DNA of 64,000 bases from Vitis vinifera (GCF_030704535.1 NC_081813.1:218501-282500), one strand, 5' to 3'. Positions 23,904-36,354 are shown, counted from the stretch's first letter. Program-made: numbers and translations. The notes: a model not told the origin generated them from the letters alone.

Positions 23904-26900
23904 TCAAAGTTGAAGAAGAGGGAGAGCCATTACGATGCCAAAGATGGAAACCAGCAGGACCAGCATCCAGGTTGGAAATGACTGCCTCCTGTTTTTTCTT
24001 GTGTCCTTTGGCGTTTCTACTCTTTTCAGGTCCTCCCGCATAGAATTTCCAACTTTATCCAACAAGCGTCTGGAATCTTCTTGAGAAGGCGCAGGTGACC
24101 CCTGTTCTGAAAGACTTTGCTCAGAAAGCTGCTGGTTATACTTCTCCACATACTCAGGAAACATTTTCCTAAATGTTGCGCTGTCATGAACAAAACCAAA
24201 ATGGCGGTTGAGAATAATCATCATGGCAAGGTTCTACCAAAATGAACTAAATTCAGGCAGGCAATCAACAGGAAATAAAAGGGTGCCAAAACATGATAGA
24301 ATAGATTGGATAACATGAAGTGTGACAAACAGAAAGTTAATTGCCTGAATATAGCATGCTATGGTGAATTACCATTATCCGAATTTAAGGGAAATGAATT
24401 TTGAAGTTTCATCCAGAAACCACAGGAATTGGGGATTAAATTACAAAAAACAGAATAAGAATAGCAATGGACTTACTTTTTACAATTGAAAGAAAGAGAA
24501 GCCTTAGCAAGACGTTGCTTCTCTTTAGTAGTAGTTGTAACACTGCCTGTTGTAGGACTGTTGTCCATCTGCATAAGAAAAATGCATACTCAGGTAAGTA
24601 GCTCTTGGGAATGGACAAATTAATAGAAAGGTATCACTATTTTAAAAGATCTAAAAAATGGTTTTAGGTTCAATCTATGGAAATAATTTCCTCAAGGATT
24701 TTTCCCATCTCTCCTTGTGCCCCAAAACCACCAACCTAATAACAACAATTTCTGGTATATCATTTCAGTAAGGTATCCCATCATATAAGGGCAACCCAGT
24801 CAGGAATATAAATTTAGATGGAAGTTTCCAGCTATGAATCCACAAAGAAACAGGTGAAGAAAAGTTTCCCAAAGCGCTCAAGACATACATCTTTTCCCTG
24901 GCAAGCTTTTTGGTGGTGGGGATGTTAGTGTGGCGGCCATGGTGGTGGTTGTGGTGGGTGAAGAGAGTTAAGAATAAAAATAAAGCACGAGTAAAGGGGC
25001 TTAAGAGCTCGCAAAGCAAGTCAAGTCATAGTTAGACCAATGCAAGGCCAGACGTTTGTATCTATTTGTATTGTGTGCACTTGGCATGAATGTTGAAAAC
25101 AAATAATAGTGATAATACTTTTTCTTTTTGATGAGTAAATGGCAATAGTATAAAAGTGTCAAAAGGAATGCAACAAAGAACACACAGTTATTACAACAAC
25201 TGCCAAAAAGGACAAGAAAAACAAATATAGTCCCTCCCTTAATCCAACCCCAACCAATTAATAAAATCAACTAAGGACAAAGTTATATTTTCTACAAACA
25301 AATTAGACCAAGATAACAAGCTGCACAAAAACAAGAATTTCAGCCTTTGAACGGAGAGCTCCATATTCTTGAAAGATCTTCTATCTCTCCTTTCATATTG
25401 TCTAAAAAAGACATAAAGGCGTTGCTCTCCAAACTTTTTTCCACTTTCTTCCAACAAAAGAGTCATGTCATCCTAAAAGGGTCTCTCTAATTGTAGAATG
25501 GATCACCTAATACACCCCAAACATGGAGAACAAGAGCTCCCACAACACCCTCACCTTTCCACAACGCCCTCACCTTTCCACAACGCAAGAGAATATGATC
25601 AATTGACTCCTCATGAGCATAGCAAAGCAAACATTTATTGGTTAAAGACCAACCCCTCCTTCGTAGTTGGTTTAAAGTCAAAACTTTCCCCCACGATGCC
25701 TCTTAAGCAAAAAAATTTACCTTTGGAGGAACCCACGCATTCCACACTACACTTGATGGGAAAGGCTCTACCCTTCCCGCCTCAAGGATAAAATAGAAGG
25801 ACTTAACAGAGAAGGATCCACTATTTGCCGCCATCCAATACACCTTGTCCTCCCCTTCCACATCTACCGCCATATCTTGAAGCCTCGATAAAAAGCACTC
25901 CACAGTCTTAATTTCCCAGCCAGCCATTGAGAGGTCTAGAGAAGTTAGGAATCCAAACACCCTTCTCATTAGAGTGCAACCACAAGTCCGCCACCCAAGC
26001 CTCTTTAGAGCTAGCTAGAGCAAATAAGGAGGAGAATGAGACATATAAAGTCTCATCACCATACCATTTGTCTTTCCAAAACTCAATCCTTCTTCTATTG
26101 CCCACCGTGAAGGAAATCTGACAATAAACTAACTCCCACAAATTCCTTATAGCCTTCCATAACCTAACACCACAACTACCCCTCACTTCCTTAGAACACC
26201 AACTCCTTTCCATTTCCCCAGATTTACCACAAATAATTTCTCTCCAAAAGACATCCCTTTTTGTAGCAAAGCACCAATTCCACTTGCAAAGGAGGGTCTC
26301 ATTTAAACAGTGAAGGCAGTCAACACCCCGAGGTTTGGGTCCTCATGGAGAGTCCTAAGAGCTTGCCCATGGAAAGTTCCTTAGTTATCAAAAAAAAAAA
26401 AACAAAAGACAGTGAAGGCGTCTAACTCCAAGACCCCCTTTCTTTTGTTTGAACAAACAATAGCCCACTTCACTAAATAAGACTTTCTCTCTGAAGACCC
26501 ACCTCCCCAAAGAAAATCCATTTGAATTTTCTCTAAGCTCAAACAAACTCTCCTCGACATCCGGAGCAAAGACATAAAGTAGATTAGCAAACTAGCTAAC
26601 ATACTCTTGACCAACATTAACATCCCCCTTTTAGAAATATATTGTCTTTTCCACATTGCTAATATCTTTCGAAACCTTTCTTCGACCCCATCTCAAGCCA
26701 CCACAAAATTATGAGCGACTTCTAACGGGAACCCCAAATAAAAGGTCGGGAATACACCCACTTTGCAACCAACTTCAAAAGTAAACTCCACATTCAACAC
26801 TCTTCTAACCGGAATGAGCTCACCCTTAGCTAAATTAATTTTCAAACCCGAAATGATCTCAAACCACATAAGCAACCAACTCAAGTAAGTCATTTGGTTA

Positions 26901-29900
26901 GAAGTGGCCTCATAAACTCCAAAGTATCATCAACAAACAAAAGATAGGAAACCTCCAAACCCTCTCTATCTCTACAAAACACTTTGAAACCAGACAAATA
27001 ACCACCCTCCCTTGCCCTTCTAAGAAGGCAACCGAGTGCCTCCATGGCTATTACAAACAAATATGGTGAGAGCAGATCCCCCTGCCTTAATCCCCTAGAG
27101 CTCTGAAAAAGCCCCAATAGGATACTATACACTAACACCAAGAATCTTGGTGTTGAGACACACCAACTGATCCAATTGATCCACCTTCCCTTAAAGCCCA
27201 TTTTTTCTAATACCTCAAGTAAAAAATTCCAATTGACATGGTCATAAGCCATCTCAACATCAAGCTTGCACAGTACCCCTGATCTATCACTTCTCAATAT
27301 TGAGTCAATTGCTTCATTTGCTATAAGCACAACATCAAGAATTTGTCTTCCTTCCACAAACACATTTTACAATTTGGAGACCATTTTATCCACCATTTTT
27401 TTAACCTATTAGCCAATAGCTTGTAAAGGCTACCCACCAAACTTATCAGCCTAAAATCCTTCAAATATTCACTCCTTTCTTTGGCACCAACACTAGAAAT
27501 GTAGCATTGAGGCTTTTCACTAAACAGTCCTGTTCATGAAATTTCTTAAAGAAACCCAAAAACCTTTTCCTTAACAAAATCCCAGCAACATGGCCAAAAA
27601 GCCATAGAGAATCCATCCAACCCCAGTGCTTTATCCCCATTAAAATCTGACAAGGCAATGAACACCTCCTCCTCTCGAAACAGTTCCTCCAGCTTTGTTG
27701 CATTTTGACTTTGTAAAACATCGAAACACAAGTCCCTTATACAAGGATGTCACTCCCCTGATGTTTCTGTCAAAAGAGATTGGAGTGCTTGAACAATCCC
27801 TACCTTAACATCAGTCTCCTCTGTGAGAGTAACCCTATTAATCTTCACCTTAGTCAAAGTATTCCTCCTCCTATGTGCATTTGCCATTTTGTGAAAAAAC
27901 CGGTATTTCTATCACTCTCCTCAACCAAACCTCTCTAGATTTCTGTCTCTAGCTTATTTCCTCCATAAGGACCCATTTTTGGTATTCTACCCTTGAAGCC
28001 TCCCTAATAGACTCATACTCAAAACATAAAAGGTCCTTGTAAATCTTTTGAATCCCAAAAATCCACTTGTTACAGGGCCAAATTTTTCTTAACTGCCACA
28101 TTGCCAAAAACATCAGTGTTCCACCTCTGCAAATTAGACTTTTCTACTTTTCTACCAAAATGAAGCTGGGAGACCCCCTAAAATTGATGTTCATCCACCA
28201 AGACTTCGCTAAATATTTGAATCTCTTGTCCTTAAGCCACATATTTTCAAACCTAAACTGCAAACCCTGCCCTCGCCCTTCCCCCACCAAAAAAAAAAAA
28301 AAAAACAGTATCACTGAATGGCCTGATACAAGTTTGGTTAATAAACACAGTATCACACCACTAAAGTGGCCTTCCCACCCATCTGACACCAGAAATCTAT
28401 CTAATCTTGCATGGGCTTGATTATTCAATCCCTTCCTCCAAGTAAAGGAACCTCCTAGCAACGAAAGACCTCTCAATTGAAGGTCTTCGATGACCTTTGT
28501 AAATCTTCTCATTGTTGCACACAGTCTAGTGTTGGCACCAAAACGCTCCCCTAGGAATCTCACAACAGTAAAGTCACCCCCAATGCACCACAGGTCATTC
28601 CACAAACCCCTTATTGCCCCCAAGTCTGCCCAAAAATCTTCTCTAACACCCCCAAGGGTAGGGCCATACACCCCAGTGAAAATCCAGACAAAACCATCAT
28701 CATAGTTCTTGAACCGATAAGAAATTGAGTACACCCCAACCTCCATACCCACCAGCTCTAGAACTTTATCATCCCAGAAAACCACAATTCCCCCTACTGC
28801 CCCCCTCACATTCACCACTCCCCACTCAAGGAATCTGCTTGTCCCTAGACTTCACGCCAATCCTAAGGAAATATCTTGGATTTTGGTATCCTGAATGCAA
28901 ACCAAATCTACCTTCCATGCTTTGATCAAAGATTTCAACACCATCCTTTCATTACTGTCATTGGCCCCTTCTACATTCCAAGACAAAAATTTTAACTTCA
29001 TAAGCCTCTTGCTGAAATCTTCCCACTCTCTGTCCCTTCATTTTCTGAATTTGTCCACTTATAGCTCACCGACCACTCCAGCTTCTTAAGCTCCCTTTCA
29101 AAGCAAGAGGGCACAAATTTACCATTGCTCCTACTAAGTCTTTGACACTCATGTCCCTTACACGCCTTGATTCTTCTTAGAAGTGCCAAAATCTCCTTTT
29201 CAAAGCCTTCGGTTGGCATCCCCAGGAACTTACTAAAGGCAGCCAACCTGATGAAGGACTCCCCTCCTCCATCCCATCATCCTCCTCGCCTACAACAAAG
29301 GCCTTCCCCTCTTCATTGTTTCTCTCCTTGCAGTAACAATGTTAAAACAAATAATAGTTTACACATTAGCACAAGGAATAAAGAAGAAACTGATAATCAT
29401 GACAACGATCACAATGGAAAAAAGAAATGTCCCTGGAAATGGTTAACAGTAATAGGTACAGAGTTTCCATATGATTATGAGATGGATATTTTCAGTCTAA
29501 AGTGCATGTTTCGTTTATATAGAATATCAGTTAAGAGTGTAACAATCATTAGCATGTATTAAAACTGTCCTACTACTTGTATTTTCATTCTTATTTGATT
29601 TAATATTTAGCCACCACATTTTTCAGCCAAAGAAGTGAAGTGCCTAAACGGGTGAAATTCCATATCGTAATACGTGTTTTATATATGTTTATTCAAATTG
29701 ATAAGTCACCAGGCCAATATCAACATCTATCTCAATTTACTAACATGATCGTAAAATATTTCTTACACAAATAACAAAAAAGAAATTCCAAGACAAGGAG
29801 TACCAGTCACAGTAAATCAATCTATTCTTAAAAGGTAATGTAGACAAGAAGGCACAATAAACTCACCATAAATGACAGAAGCCCTGTAAGTATGCTGTAT

Positions 29901-32277
29901 TTGTAACATACAACCATGTTAGTTCAAAAAGGCTATATTAAATAACAGAAAAGATAACATAAAACAAGTGTCGTGTATAAGAAATCTTGGCTCTGTCTTA
30001 CCTTGATACAGACCACATTGGGTTCCAGCTTTCTGGATGAACTGGAAAAGTAACAGAATAAAAGTGAAAATAAAATCAACTTCTAAATATAAATAAGAAA
30101 GGATTTTCCATCTATGAAACAGCAAGAGACTTACAATCACTCATGGATAAGCAGATTTTCTTTTGTGTCATAAACCGTCCATTGGGAGTGGTCATGCTAC
30201 AAGAGAGGAAAACGTCATTAAAATTAAAAGCAACTACATGAATACATTAATATAAGTAAAATACTGCTGCTAAAAGCAACAGAATATTTCTTGGGAAAAT
30301 TGAAGTAGCCAGAATACAGAATACCTGATTCCTGGAGGTTTATATGGATACTCTGGAGGAAATTTGATCTTTCCATAGTAATATCCACCTTATCATCATG
30401 AGAAGAAGAAATTTCAAAAAACAGAATAAAACTGTTGAATCCCAAAGTTCAGAATGAAAGAGACAATAAAAAATACAAATCCAACAAATGACAAACTAGC
30501 GCCCAATATCACAAAATGAACAACAAAGACAGAAAAAAAACCTGCAAACGGTGTTCCCTCACTTCCCTCCAGCACATAATCTGAAACATCAAGGTAGGAG
30601 AATAAAATCAAGGTTACAAATGCTCAAGAAAATTAATAGACCATAATAAAATCAGGAAAGTGAGAGAAAAACATAATACCAGGGAAAAAAAATCCTGAAT
30701 AATAATCCCCTACACTACAAAGCAGCCGCTACTACCGAGTTAAGACCAAAGCAGAGTACTTTCTAGAGACAACACGAGATAACCAAGCGAAATGGAGTAA
30801 CTAATTACCATAGAGTTTACCCATGAAAATTACTTGAATTACAATATTAAGGCATAATTTTTGTCTTTTATAAACAATGAAACCCTAAGGAAGTAGATTT
30901 GACCATAATTAAGAACAGGCAATAGCCTCCCAAGTCCCAATCCATCTATGGATGAGTCCAAGTACTAGTTTGAGACATTTCGTAAAATGCAAGATTAGTA
31001 AGGAGTAAGAATATAATTGAATTTAAATTCTACGCAATTTTAGTTTTGCATCTACAATAAATCCATCTAAATACTTCTTTTTGAAGATGAGATCAAAACA
31101 TAATGGAACAGTAGATGATCCACCATTTTCTCATCATATCTTGCACATATAATACCAATCGAGGGGGACTCTTCCTCATAAGACTATATTATCCGAGGTT
31201 AAGATTTTAAAAAGAGATGTCACCAAAGCAAAGAAAGAGACTTTTAAAGGGGCTCACTGCAATAAACAGATGATCTTTACCAGTACAACAAAGAACTCAA
31301 TTCCAGTTATTGCATGCACCAGATATTTTAAGAACTTGCCAAGGTCCATTAGGGGTTGTTCCTTAACAGGATCCAGTTTACTTACTATCTATCTAGAAGG
31401 CAATTACATCCAACCACACTAATCAAGTTTCAAGGGAAATGCAATTTCTATTGTTAAACACTAGTGGAAAGCAAATGCTTACTTACATCCTACAGTATAT
31501 GTCAACTTATCCAAGGAAAGCAATGGGAATTTGTTATTCTCAATCCATTTGAGGACATTCTAAAGCAAGTCATCAACAGGGAAACACTGGCACAGCCATG
31601 CCATATTAAAAGACACACACAATTGCAAATTCATTAAGTGAACTAAAGTTAACAAGTCAGCTCCAATAATCAATCTTTATTAGCTTGCATTATCCATAAC
31701 TCCATTCTCCACAGGGTTGAGAAAAGACATGTTCCCAATTTTGCTCTATATGCATCCCGGATTTTTGGAAGTGTATCTTATACAACATATTTCATGACAG
31801 TTTCCAGTTGTAACCTACAATCATCTATCTAAAGACTAATCATTAATCTCGGTTATTCTTAATAAAGATAGATAGACAGACAAAAATGGAAGACTCAATA
31901 TTGTTACAGTGCATGTGTTCAATCAATCACAGTATAGCCTTATCTAGAAAAGGTTCAGTTTCTCTAAAAGGAAAATTTAATTGAAGTAGAAAGCAAAGAG
32001 ATAGAGATAGATGCAACTTACGCCACTCAAGAATATCATTTGGGGAAGGGCGGGCAACCACATGGGAAACTGGTTCCTGCAAGTTCATAGAAAGCATGAT
32101 TAACAAATTTAACCCAAAAGAAAAACAAATCAAAAGTTCATTTCCAGAATGCATATGTGCTATAACTATATAATTAGTAGTTATTTATACAATTTAAAAG
32201 GGCATATTAAGAAGGCATACTTTACAGAGTGCTCTATATTCTTTCTGAAGGCGCTTGACACATGATTTTTCTGCCAT
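23904..32277 (-). CDS. UBC34: Tail-anchored ubiquitin-conjugating enzyme E2 (UBC33/UBC34, UBE2J2 type)
   Basis: Ten coding exons on the minus strand: 32221-32277, 32022-32076, 30542-30580, 30325-30388, 30135-30196, 30002-30041, 29867-29894, 24477-24568 and 23904-24180. An untranslated exon (33516 to about 33585) precedes them, and exon 32221-32373 begins with 5' UTR; the coding pieces listed number nine. Total is 714 nt, 237 aa, the length I recall for Arabidopsis UBC34. The start is MAEKSCVKRLQKEYRALCK. The UBC fold runs to about residue 115 and includes PFAGGYYYGKIKFPPEYPYK. The catalytic Cys87 lies in KKICLSMSDFHPESWNPMW, the non-canonical active site of the UBE2J family, which lacks HPN. 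A flexible charged linker follows. The C-terminus is a membrane anchor (MLVLLVSIFGIVMALPLLQL). Family role: ER-membrane E2 in ER-associated degradation. UBC33 and UBC34 cannot be separated here. Intron 24569-29866 is enlarged by a LINE. Confidence 0.93.
25111..29343 (-). mobile_element. Decayed L1-type LINE inside the E2 gene, with a nested SINE
   Basis: A perfect 15-bp target-site duplication, AAAACAAATAATAGT, flanks the element at 25096-25110 and 29344-29358. On the minus strand one meets, in order: a probable remnant of the ORF1 region (about 28998-29246); the APE-type endonuclease (about 28144-29000, with FLSWNVEGANDSNE and WCIGGDFTVVRF); reverse transcriptase (about 26690-27730, with GLRQGDLLSPYLFVIAMEAL and the active-site box FVDDT); and the C-terminal zf-RVT region (about 25240-26213, CLLCYAHEESIDHILLRCGK). 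The frame is broken many times and one break is the nested SINE. It is 5'-truncated relative to a full element and clearly non-functional. It belongs to the same broad family as the LINE at 6002-7251 but is older, and it lies in the sense direction of the host gene. Confidence 0.9.
26318..26408 (+). mobile_element. 5'-truncated SINE nested in the LINE
   Basis: The 91-bp insert is flanked by an 11-bp duplication ACAGTGAAGGC (26307-26317 and 26409-26419) and interrupts the LINE reading frame. It ends in an A run of 13 (26390-26402) preceded by GAAAGTTCCTTAGTTATC. It has a GC-rich body (ACCCCGAGGTTTGGGTCCTC) and no coding content. Duplication, A tail and small size indicate a SINE copied by LINE machinery. 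The 5' polymerase III promoter part appears to be missing. Its plus orientation is opposite to that of the LINE. Confidence 0.75.
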
Positions 32278-32434
32278 CTCCCAGCTTTGGATGGTAGTAA
32301 AGACAAAAGTTGAAACTCTGTACTGTTCCTTCAATTCTTGGAGAGCTAAAGCTACAATGGATTGGATGATAACCTGAAGGGAAAGAATGTTATTAAGAAA
32401 TGTAATTAGATATTTAAAAATAATAAGCCTTTAA

Positions 32435-32520
32435 GACCTGACCCAGGTCTCAAGGGGTAAGGGGAAGGAATGGTGAGGTTCCAGGTTCCGTTCCATGTAC
32501 TCAAAAAATGCCAGAAAAAC
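32435..32520 (+). mobile_element. Possible tRNA-derived SINE remnant
   Basis: In the first intron of the E2 gene, a short GC-richer patch holds GGTTCCGTTCC (32484-32494), close to the polymerase III B-box consensus GGTTCGANTCC. A run of A follows, then A-rich sequence. No clear A box or target duplication was found, so this is tentative. Confidence 0.25.
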
Positions 32521-33515
32521 AAGTACTATTCTATGCAAGAAACAAAAACATCTAACAAGAAAATGGCATATCATGAAGATAGTATAGACAATACAAACAA
32601 CCAAAAAAGACCCTCATATACATGAAATGTGGCATGCATGACACTGCAAAAGAAAAAAATATTAAAACAAATCTCCTTGTTGCATAGTCTTGCAGCCCCA
32701 TCAACAAAATTTGTATAGAGAACACATCAAAGATAACATAAATTCTATGCCTATGGATTACAAAATGTCATAACACAAGATATTAGCAATTAACTAATTC
32801 CAATTAAAGTTCAACCAGGACAGGAGGGCATTCAATCAAAACCTGGAAAAAAAAAAAGGCAAGATGGTAAAACATTCCCTCTACGTGTAAATTGCAATAG
32901 CTGAAGTTATAATTGCAGTAACAAATTAGAGTTGTAAACACTAAATTTGGGACCAGATTTGTTGCTCGTGCATGCCGTAAATCACAAAAATTTCAGGTCA
33001 CGAATTCATAAAAACTCGGACAAAACCAAAATCCAAACCTTTCCTCTAGAAATTCTCAACATCCTAACTAACATAGAATGCTAGCAGACCTGGAAAATCT
33101 CCAAAGCCAATCTAGATTGAATTGATTGAGAATCATCTCTCATTCAAATGATAAAATTCTCCTAAAAAGCATCCAAAAGACCGTGTTTTGACTGGCAAGC
33201 TGACCATCAACCTCAATTCCAGTGACCCTAAACTCACAACCATTGAAATTGGGAAGCAAAACGCCCAAATCAGACACCAAACAAACAAAAAATCCAAAAA
33301 AGCATGCTATTCAAAACCGAGATCCACAGAGCATTACACATGTAGTAAAAACAATCAACAAAAAACCTAAAACTGAAAAATCAAACAGCGGAAAGCAAAG
33401 ATTGGTTTGATTGCAATGAGGAAAAGATTCGTCGTTACGTGAGAGGCAAAGCAAACAATCAATGAAATGGAATCAAAAGCAGAGAGAGGATCGAAGGGGA
33501 AGATCGAAGGCTTAC

Positions 33516-33585
33516 CTCGATCGATTCACAGGATTTGGGGGCTCTCAGTCTCAGCCATACGATCGCTTCAGCGATGACAATTTTT
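33516..33585 (-). promoter_or_regulatory. Untranslated first exon of the E2 gene with a short upstream ORF
   Basis: The donor CGAG|GTAAGC at 33514-33515 closes an exon upstream of the coding exons. It joins an acceptor at about 32374, giving a 5' UTR intron of about 1.1 kb. The exon contains a complete uORF (ATG at 33556-33558, stop at 33526-33528) encoding the 10-residue MAETESPQIL. Its first residues resemble the main protein start (MAEK) by chance or by origin. It could dampen translation of the main frame. The transcription start is a guess. Confidence 0.5.
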
Positions 33586-33620
33586 TATTTTCTTTTTATT
33601 TTTATTTTTGGTAATAATGC

Positions 33621-33652
33621 GTATATAAATAATAATAATAATAATAATAATA
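33621..33652. repeat. (AAT)n microsatellite in the E2 gene promoter
   Basis: About nine ATA/AAT units just upstream of the untranslated first exon of the minus-strand E2 gene; likely length-variable. Confidence 0.85.
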
Positions 33653-33669
33653 TTAAAAAATAGTAGCGT

Positions 33670-35706
33670 TGAGTTCGTGAAAAGATGTGTACAACAGTAC
33701 AAACGGCGAGTGGCATCGTCCGAGAGGTCTTTGATGAAAACTGGCGGTTTACTCTCATACTGTAAAAGGACGAATTTGCCCTTTTGGATTCCCGTTGGTA
33801 AGTTTACCCTTCTCCAAAGCAATTGTCTAGTTTTGACCTTTCGCAGTAAGAACCATTTTTATTTGGGAGTTGTATTAATCCCAACTTAAGCCTTAAATTA
33901 TTAATCAAAAAATAATTTATTTTGATCAGAGATTATCTGTGTTTCTAATTCATTTTGAATGTAGGGTATGTTTGAGTTTTCATGGATTCAAAGTATTTTG
34001 TAATGCTTAAAATACTTTTTTAAAGATGGAAAACACAGATTTTTATAATCAGTTTTATATATGATAAAAACCGAACCATTAGATTTAGAGTGAAAACTTG
34101 AATCAAACCAAAGCTTTTTAAGGTTGGTTTGGTTTGGTTTGATTTTCGTGAATTAATTTCAACCTAACTTAAATGGTTTTTTTTTTTTTAATGCTTAGTT
34201 CAATTGTAGATTTTTATTTGTTTTGAACTTAAAGTTCATTAATTTGAATTTATATTAGTTCTTAAGTCTAAATTTGTTTTTAAATTAAAATAAAATAAAC
34301 TTGAATTTGATATTAAAAATATATTAAATACATTTAATCATAATATGAAAAAGGATAAATTACCTTAATTGAATATAATATTTAAAAAAAATTATCAAGT
34401 ATCAAACAATTATATATAAGTTTTTAAAATATAGGTTTTTATGAGTCAAGAGACAAGAAAATTGTAAACCAAACTGACAAGGTCCGAACCAATAGAATGT
34501 TATGCTTACACCCCTAATTCGGAGATAAAACTTATTATCAAATATGAATTTGAAGATTATTATAGATATTTTTGAATAGGATTTATAGATGGCTTGGGGT
34601 CTTTCTTAGGTGTTAGATAAAATATTTAATTTGTGTTTTTTCTAAAACTTGTTATTTTATTATTTTAAAACGATTTGATATTTGTTTTCTTATCATGAGA
34701 TATAAAAAAAATAAAATAAAAAATCAGTTAATAAGTTTAGAAGCTTATCAAACATAGTTTACTTTTTGGGATAGGGCCTCCCAATAATTTGATGCAACCC
34801 TTGTGGCACTGGTATATGGTTGTTAAGTTTAGAGTTGGTTGGTACTTGGTGGGCAATGTAGACGACGAAATAGGTAGGACTAGAGAATAATAGAATGTGA
34901 GTGTGATCACTGGTGCCCCCAGGGGCCAGGGCCCAGGCCCCACCCCTCAGGGTTGGAGGGTGTTTTCCAACTCATTGCGGCCCACGGGTCCAAAGTCCCA
35001 ACCCAACACACTGTCCTTTCAATCCCCTCAGGGTTGGAGGGTGTTTTCCAACTCATTGCGGCCCACGGGTCCTAAGTCCCAACCCAACACACTGTCCTTT
35101 CAATATGTGGGTGGGGATGAGAAGATTGAGGAGTGATTTGTCTAATTCATCTTTTACTTTTATTCAAACTCTATACTCTGCTATAATTCAAATTAATAAT
35201 AAATACTGATTTAAATTAAGGATAAACATTAACTCTCCTACTTGAAAAAAAGGGTAAATTTCTTGGGATTGAATATTAACGGAGAAGCAGGTCCTTACAG
35301 CAAAGTCTTAGGAATCAACATCTTCTAAGTTCTAACTCGGACTGAGTTTGAATGAGGGAAAGATGTAGGCTTGCTGTGGTGTGCATAACGACACAAGGCA
35401 AAGGCAATGGCAATCCCTCTTTTTTTATATTAAACAACTGCAGTAGGTTGACAGGCAGAAGCACCAGGACCAAAATCATAATATAAAACCCTTAATGTTG
35501 CAATCACGTGCCTAGTCACATGACCCGTCTGATACTATGGTAGTATGGTACCATATCCTATGGTATAGTTCCAACATGGGAGCAGTCAAAGATGCTTCAC
35601 ATGATCAAACTAGTGACCCAGTTTGATATTACATAAATCAACACCAATGACCAACCCACCATCCTTCAATCTCTTCACAACCTCCTAAACCCATCTTCTA
35701 CTTACC
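33670..35706. other. Intergenic spacer, AT-rich
   Basis: No gene is supported. 33900-34740 is AT-rich and low in complexity, with a TTGGTTTGG-type run near 34125. A short GC-rich island at 34910-35105 contains the 81-bp tandem duplication. A TATAAAA motif at about 35483 lies 220 bp upstream of the small peptide gene, and promoter sequences for it probably fall in 35400-35700. Confidence 0.45.
34943..35104. repeat. Two-copy 81-bp GC-rich tandem duplication
   Basis: 34943-35023 and 35024-35104 are nearly identical (one difference seen: CCAAAGTCCC versus CCTAAGTCCC). Each unit starts CCCCTCAGGGTTGGAGGG. The 81-bp period keeps frame, so a plus-strand frame crosses both copies, but its peptide resembles nothing I know. 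The near-identity means the duplication is recent. Confidence 0.9.
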
Positions 35707-35934
35707 ATGAAGGCCTGCTGTCTTCTTCTTCTTGCTCTTGCTGCTGCAATCTTTCCATGCCTCTGGGCCAATGGAGCCTACGCCAGGCACCTTCCCTTCC
35801 CTCCACCATCTTCTTCCCCTCCGGCTCTCAAAGATTTGCATGCGGACAACAGGTTCAAGTTCCCTTCCAAGCAGGTAGGGTCCAGCTTCAGAAGAATACC
35901 TCCAAGCACTTCCAATCCCATTCAGAACAAGTAA
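35707..35934 (+). CDS. Small secreted peptide precursor candidate (CLE/IDA-like tail)
   Basis: A 75-residue frame. The N-terminus is a clear signal peptide (MKACCLLLLALAAAIFPCLW, likely cut after ...NGAYA near residue 26). A Pro/Ser-rich variable region follows, then a C-terminal tail FRRIPPSTSNPIQNK. This layout is that of plant peptide-hormone precursors. Aligned to the CLE consensus RxVPSGPNPLHN, the stretch RIPPSTSNPIQN keeps Arg1, Pro4, Ser5, Asn8, Pro9, a hydrophobic residue at 10 and Asn12. The PPS also recalls the IDA core. It has no conserved Cys after the signal peptide. If processed, a 12-13 residue apoplastic ligand for a leucine-rich-repeat receptor kinase is expected (inference). 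It lacks introns. Family membership is uncertain. Confidence 0.6.
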   Translation: MKACCLLLLALAAAIFPCLWANGAYARHLPFPPPSSSPPALKDLHADNRFKFPSKQVGSSFRRIPPSTSNPIQNK

Positions 35935-36354
35935 CTTCTGTCACCAACAACTGAAATTTCAGGTCTTTCAGCCATTTGCAGCTTTCCATAATTGACTCCA
36001 ATGCTACATTTTTGTGCTAGGTGCAGCCCTCCATCAGATGACTGATGACTGAAAGGGAAGCAAAACACTGAAGATAACAAGATCGCTCTACATTTAATTT
36101 TCAGTTACATTCGCATCCATGTTTGCTACTGTAGACTGGTTTTTACTTCTCTAGTGTCCTGCAAGAGTCACATGTACTGAAATTTATAATGAATATACAA
36201 CAGTTTTCAACTAATGCTTGCAAGGGAACTCACTATCCAGCCTAGACAATATAAACAAGAACAAATTCTCTGATTAAGCTATAGTCATGCAGCTTAAGTT
36301 AAGTCATACAAAACTGGGTGATCAAGAGAGATCAAAAGCTACGTAATCTGCATT

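Noticed and set aside
34897-35209. Frames crossing the 81-bp duplication
   Set aside because: Open only because the period is divisible by three; product resembles nothing known.
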